15,162 bases of DNA from JAWLHJ01 sp040904945 (lineage in GTDB: Bacteria > Gemmatimonadota > Gemmatimonadetes > Longimicrobiales > Gaopeijiaceae), in NCBI GenBank assembly GCA_040904945.1, contig JBBDSM010000188.1, positions 1-15,162 on the forward strand. Reading direction: 5' to 3'. Numbering within the stretch: position 1 is the first letter of the stretch; the number at the start of each line of letters is the position of its first letter. This document shows positions 14,601 through 15,162 of the stretch, in pieces. Made by a program: the position numbers and the translations under genes. The notes under the pieces were generated by a model, which was not told where the DNA came from, searched no databases, and saw only the letters and a list, made by a program, of their open reading frames with translations.

Positions 14601-15162
14601 GCTCGCTGCTCCGCTTGGGGCCACGCCGCCCCTTGCGCCGCCTCCGCCAGGGCGGCGACCTCCCGTGACGCGGCATCGTGCTGGTCGGTCCAGCGCTCGC
14701 GCAGCCGGGACCGCTCCTTCTCGAGATCGGTCACGGCCCGGGCGGCGTCCCGGACCTCGGCCTCCACGCGCGCGAGGTGCTCGCGCGCTCGCGCCACCTC
14801 CTGCTCCGCCGACGCCAGGGCGTCCCGGCTCCGATACGCCTCGTGGTTACGGAGCACCTTGAGCCGGCCGCGCAGGTCGGCGCGCTCGCGATCGGCGTCC
14901 CGCAGCCGCGTCCGGGCTGCCCCGAGCTCCTCGCGCTGGGTGGCGGCGCGCTCGCGGGCCTCGACCAGGCGCTCGCTCACCGCCCCCACGACGGCGTCCC
15001 GCTCCCGGTAGTCGAGGGCGCGGGCCTGGGCCACCTGGTTCGCGTGGCGCCCCACCGCCAGGTGCACGCGCTCCACGCGTGCGAGGTTGTCCTCCGTCAG
15101 GGCGATGTCGGCGCGCGTGGCATCGATGTCGTCCATGATCTGGGTCACCCGCTCCAGCAACG
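11645..15162 (-). CDS. jetC: JetC, SMC-like ATPase of type II Wadjet (5' end missing)
   Basis: About 1,170 residues are visible and the frame stays open to the right edge. The first in-frame TTG (15160) is not a believable start, because the N-terminal ATP-binding part with Walker A is missing. Visible residues 1-380 and 525-980 are long, highly charged coiled coils (E/R/A-rich heptads). About 380-525 is a compact hinge-like domain (VPLFRAVEVRSFVPEPEVRL, ATDGTWTAGVLEG, VYLGRGARVRARDERV). The C-terminal head has the ABC signature RSGGEKSLAMF near 1048 and Walker B LVGLDEAFAGVDSNN near 1080. This is the TIGR02680 arrangement, related to MukB/MksB. JetC with JetA and JetB would extrude DNA loops for JetD to cut. 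The stop overlaps jetD. Confidence 0.9.
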   Translation of the reverse strand, partial: LLERVTQIMDDIDATRADIALTEDNLARVERVHLAVGRHANQVAQARALDYRERDAVVGAVSERLVEARERAATQREELGAARTRLRDADRERADLRGRLKVLRNHEAYRSRDALASAEQEVARAREHLARVEAEVRDAARAVTDLEKERSRLRERWTDQHDAASREVAALAEAAQGAAWPQAEQRAEEVGARLKTLELGAGEPPELQADALAELAGDRGRRLEEVVQALAGVSVAEGEVERADSVVDEARTALREGHDDLRLAREATDTCRDDLGVRLERWQGGLRELPIRASDVAELREATHRLEDGAAVGPALFEPWLERAARRRSELDSDRDVARSKLGAVEARLRATREELRAWEGREEALPEPRPGQTEARASLAAEGVAAVPLFRAVEVRSFVPEPEVRLLHAALRESGLLDALVVRAEDVEAVAATLGDEGGDRWIRPAPLPEGRATLADVLEPTSCGVEESVVLFALRSIGLERLGAEPTAGVATDGTWTAGVLEGRATGRTAEGPVYLGRGARVRARDERVSRLRADLSELDDEANRERDEIRGLGERLATLDAEVDELRVLPEVGALSSALAIQAERARRVQGLNARLQEAEAETAGARRAVGRARQLLEVALRNAPDARGRDTDGVRELVRSTERVVTSAERAADRLEALRERGEEVRRAETDIERRRSVLAEARTRAERADEVVAETEGRARIIETELAGLGYHEIVAEVEKAEKRQDDLELEGRELAETIGGLEISLEHADAEVTRLGTERAGAERERTQARARLAEAVHAYPTLEEAAALFGDGTEGSAARTADHLLERREERSTDLARRIEDDQRRAQQGLFVEVTESRSALVEYQPSLDPDTGVVSFRHEGRELPPHALLKVLARHRQGQENAMRDKEDELYEEFFLQEVSGRIREAIERAEESVDRVNDLLAERPLANDEILTLRWRPRKEIGADGADHPRLVELLKKPASVLPAEDVRWIKSFFRERVRMVREGAARGRVAPAEEETSFGEALRAVLDYRRWFSFTLHGKRPGEALTEITNREFATRSGGEKSLAMFVPLLAALDARFRSARPDAPKLVGLDEAFAGVDSNNINEMFAFMVGLDLSWIMTSERLFGVGAALPACTTYQFHRRGTVAAVQPWLWDGRRNAAEDTLELVAESGDAEELEGSGAA

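Noticed and set aside
11774..14668. 964-aa open frame on the plus strand (and another at 13041-15011)
   Set aside because: Both lie antisense to jetC, where the opposite strand has the SGGEK signature, Walker B and coiled coil. They are composition shadows.
15158..15160. TTG as the start of jetC
   Set aside because: It is simply the first possible start inside the window; the SMC N-terminal head is missing, so the gene begins beyond the edge.
1..15162. CRISPR array, tRNA, rRNA, transposase or integrase
   Set aside because: I looked for regularly spaced repeats and for recognisable RNA-gene or mobile-element proteins and saw none.

Overview
The window is very GC-rich, and every gene has many long antisense shadow frames. 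The protein content points to Gemmatimonadota. Two lipoproteins carry a cysteine followed by a PTG motif, one has the DPDGY / VAxNCxVxG repeat style I associate with that phylum, and a DUF5916/CBM9 barrel protein and a DUF3575 barrel protein sit beside them. This placement is inferred from protein style; no rRNA or other marker gene is present.

Left part (1-6846), all on the minus strand, is cell-envelope material. In transcription order it holds a 747-aa CBM9-like/DUF5916 outer-membrane barrel protein (6846-4603), a 170-aa DUF3575-type small barrel (4481-3969), and a 373-bp intergenic stretch. That stretch holds two copies of a GTTCGA-N3-TCGAAC palindrome exactly 114 bp apart and a GC-rich hairpin. 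Next come a 1061-aa secreted lipoprotein with three degenerate cysteine-bearing repeats (3595-410) and, overlapping it by ATGA, a Big_2-type lipoprotein that runs off the left edge (413-1).

Right part (6973-15162) looks like a defence locus. A plus-strand three-gene unit encodes two WYL-domain regulators in PafB/PafC-like tandem (overlapping by ATGA) and a cytoplasmic von Willebrand A protein with an intact MIDAS. It converges, with only 15 bp between stop codons, on a minus-strand pair that I identify as jetC (SMC-like ATPase, TIGR02680 type, N-terminus beyond the right edge) and jetD (DUF2399/TIGR02679, Toprim nuclease) of a type II Wadjet system. In that system JetABC extrudes plasmid DNA and JetD cleaves it. 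jetA and jetB (DUF2397, DUF2398) would be expected just past position 15162, so the system cannot be shown to be complete here. The most interesting open question is whether the WYL-WYL-VWA unit is a regulator or accessory module of the Wadjet locus, or a separate uncharacterised system beside it. No tRNA, rRNA, CRISPR array, transposase or integrase was seen.
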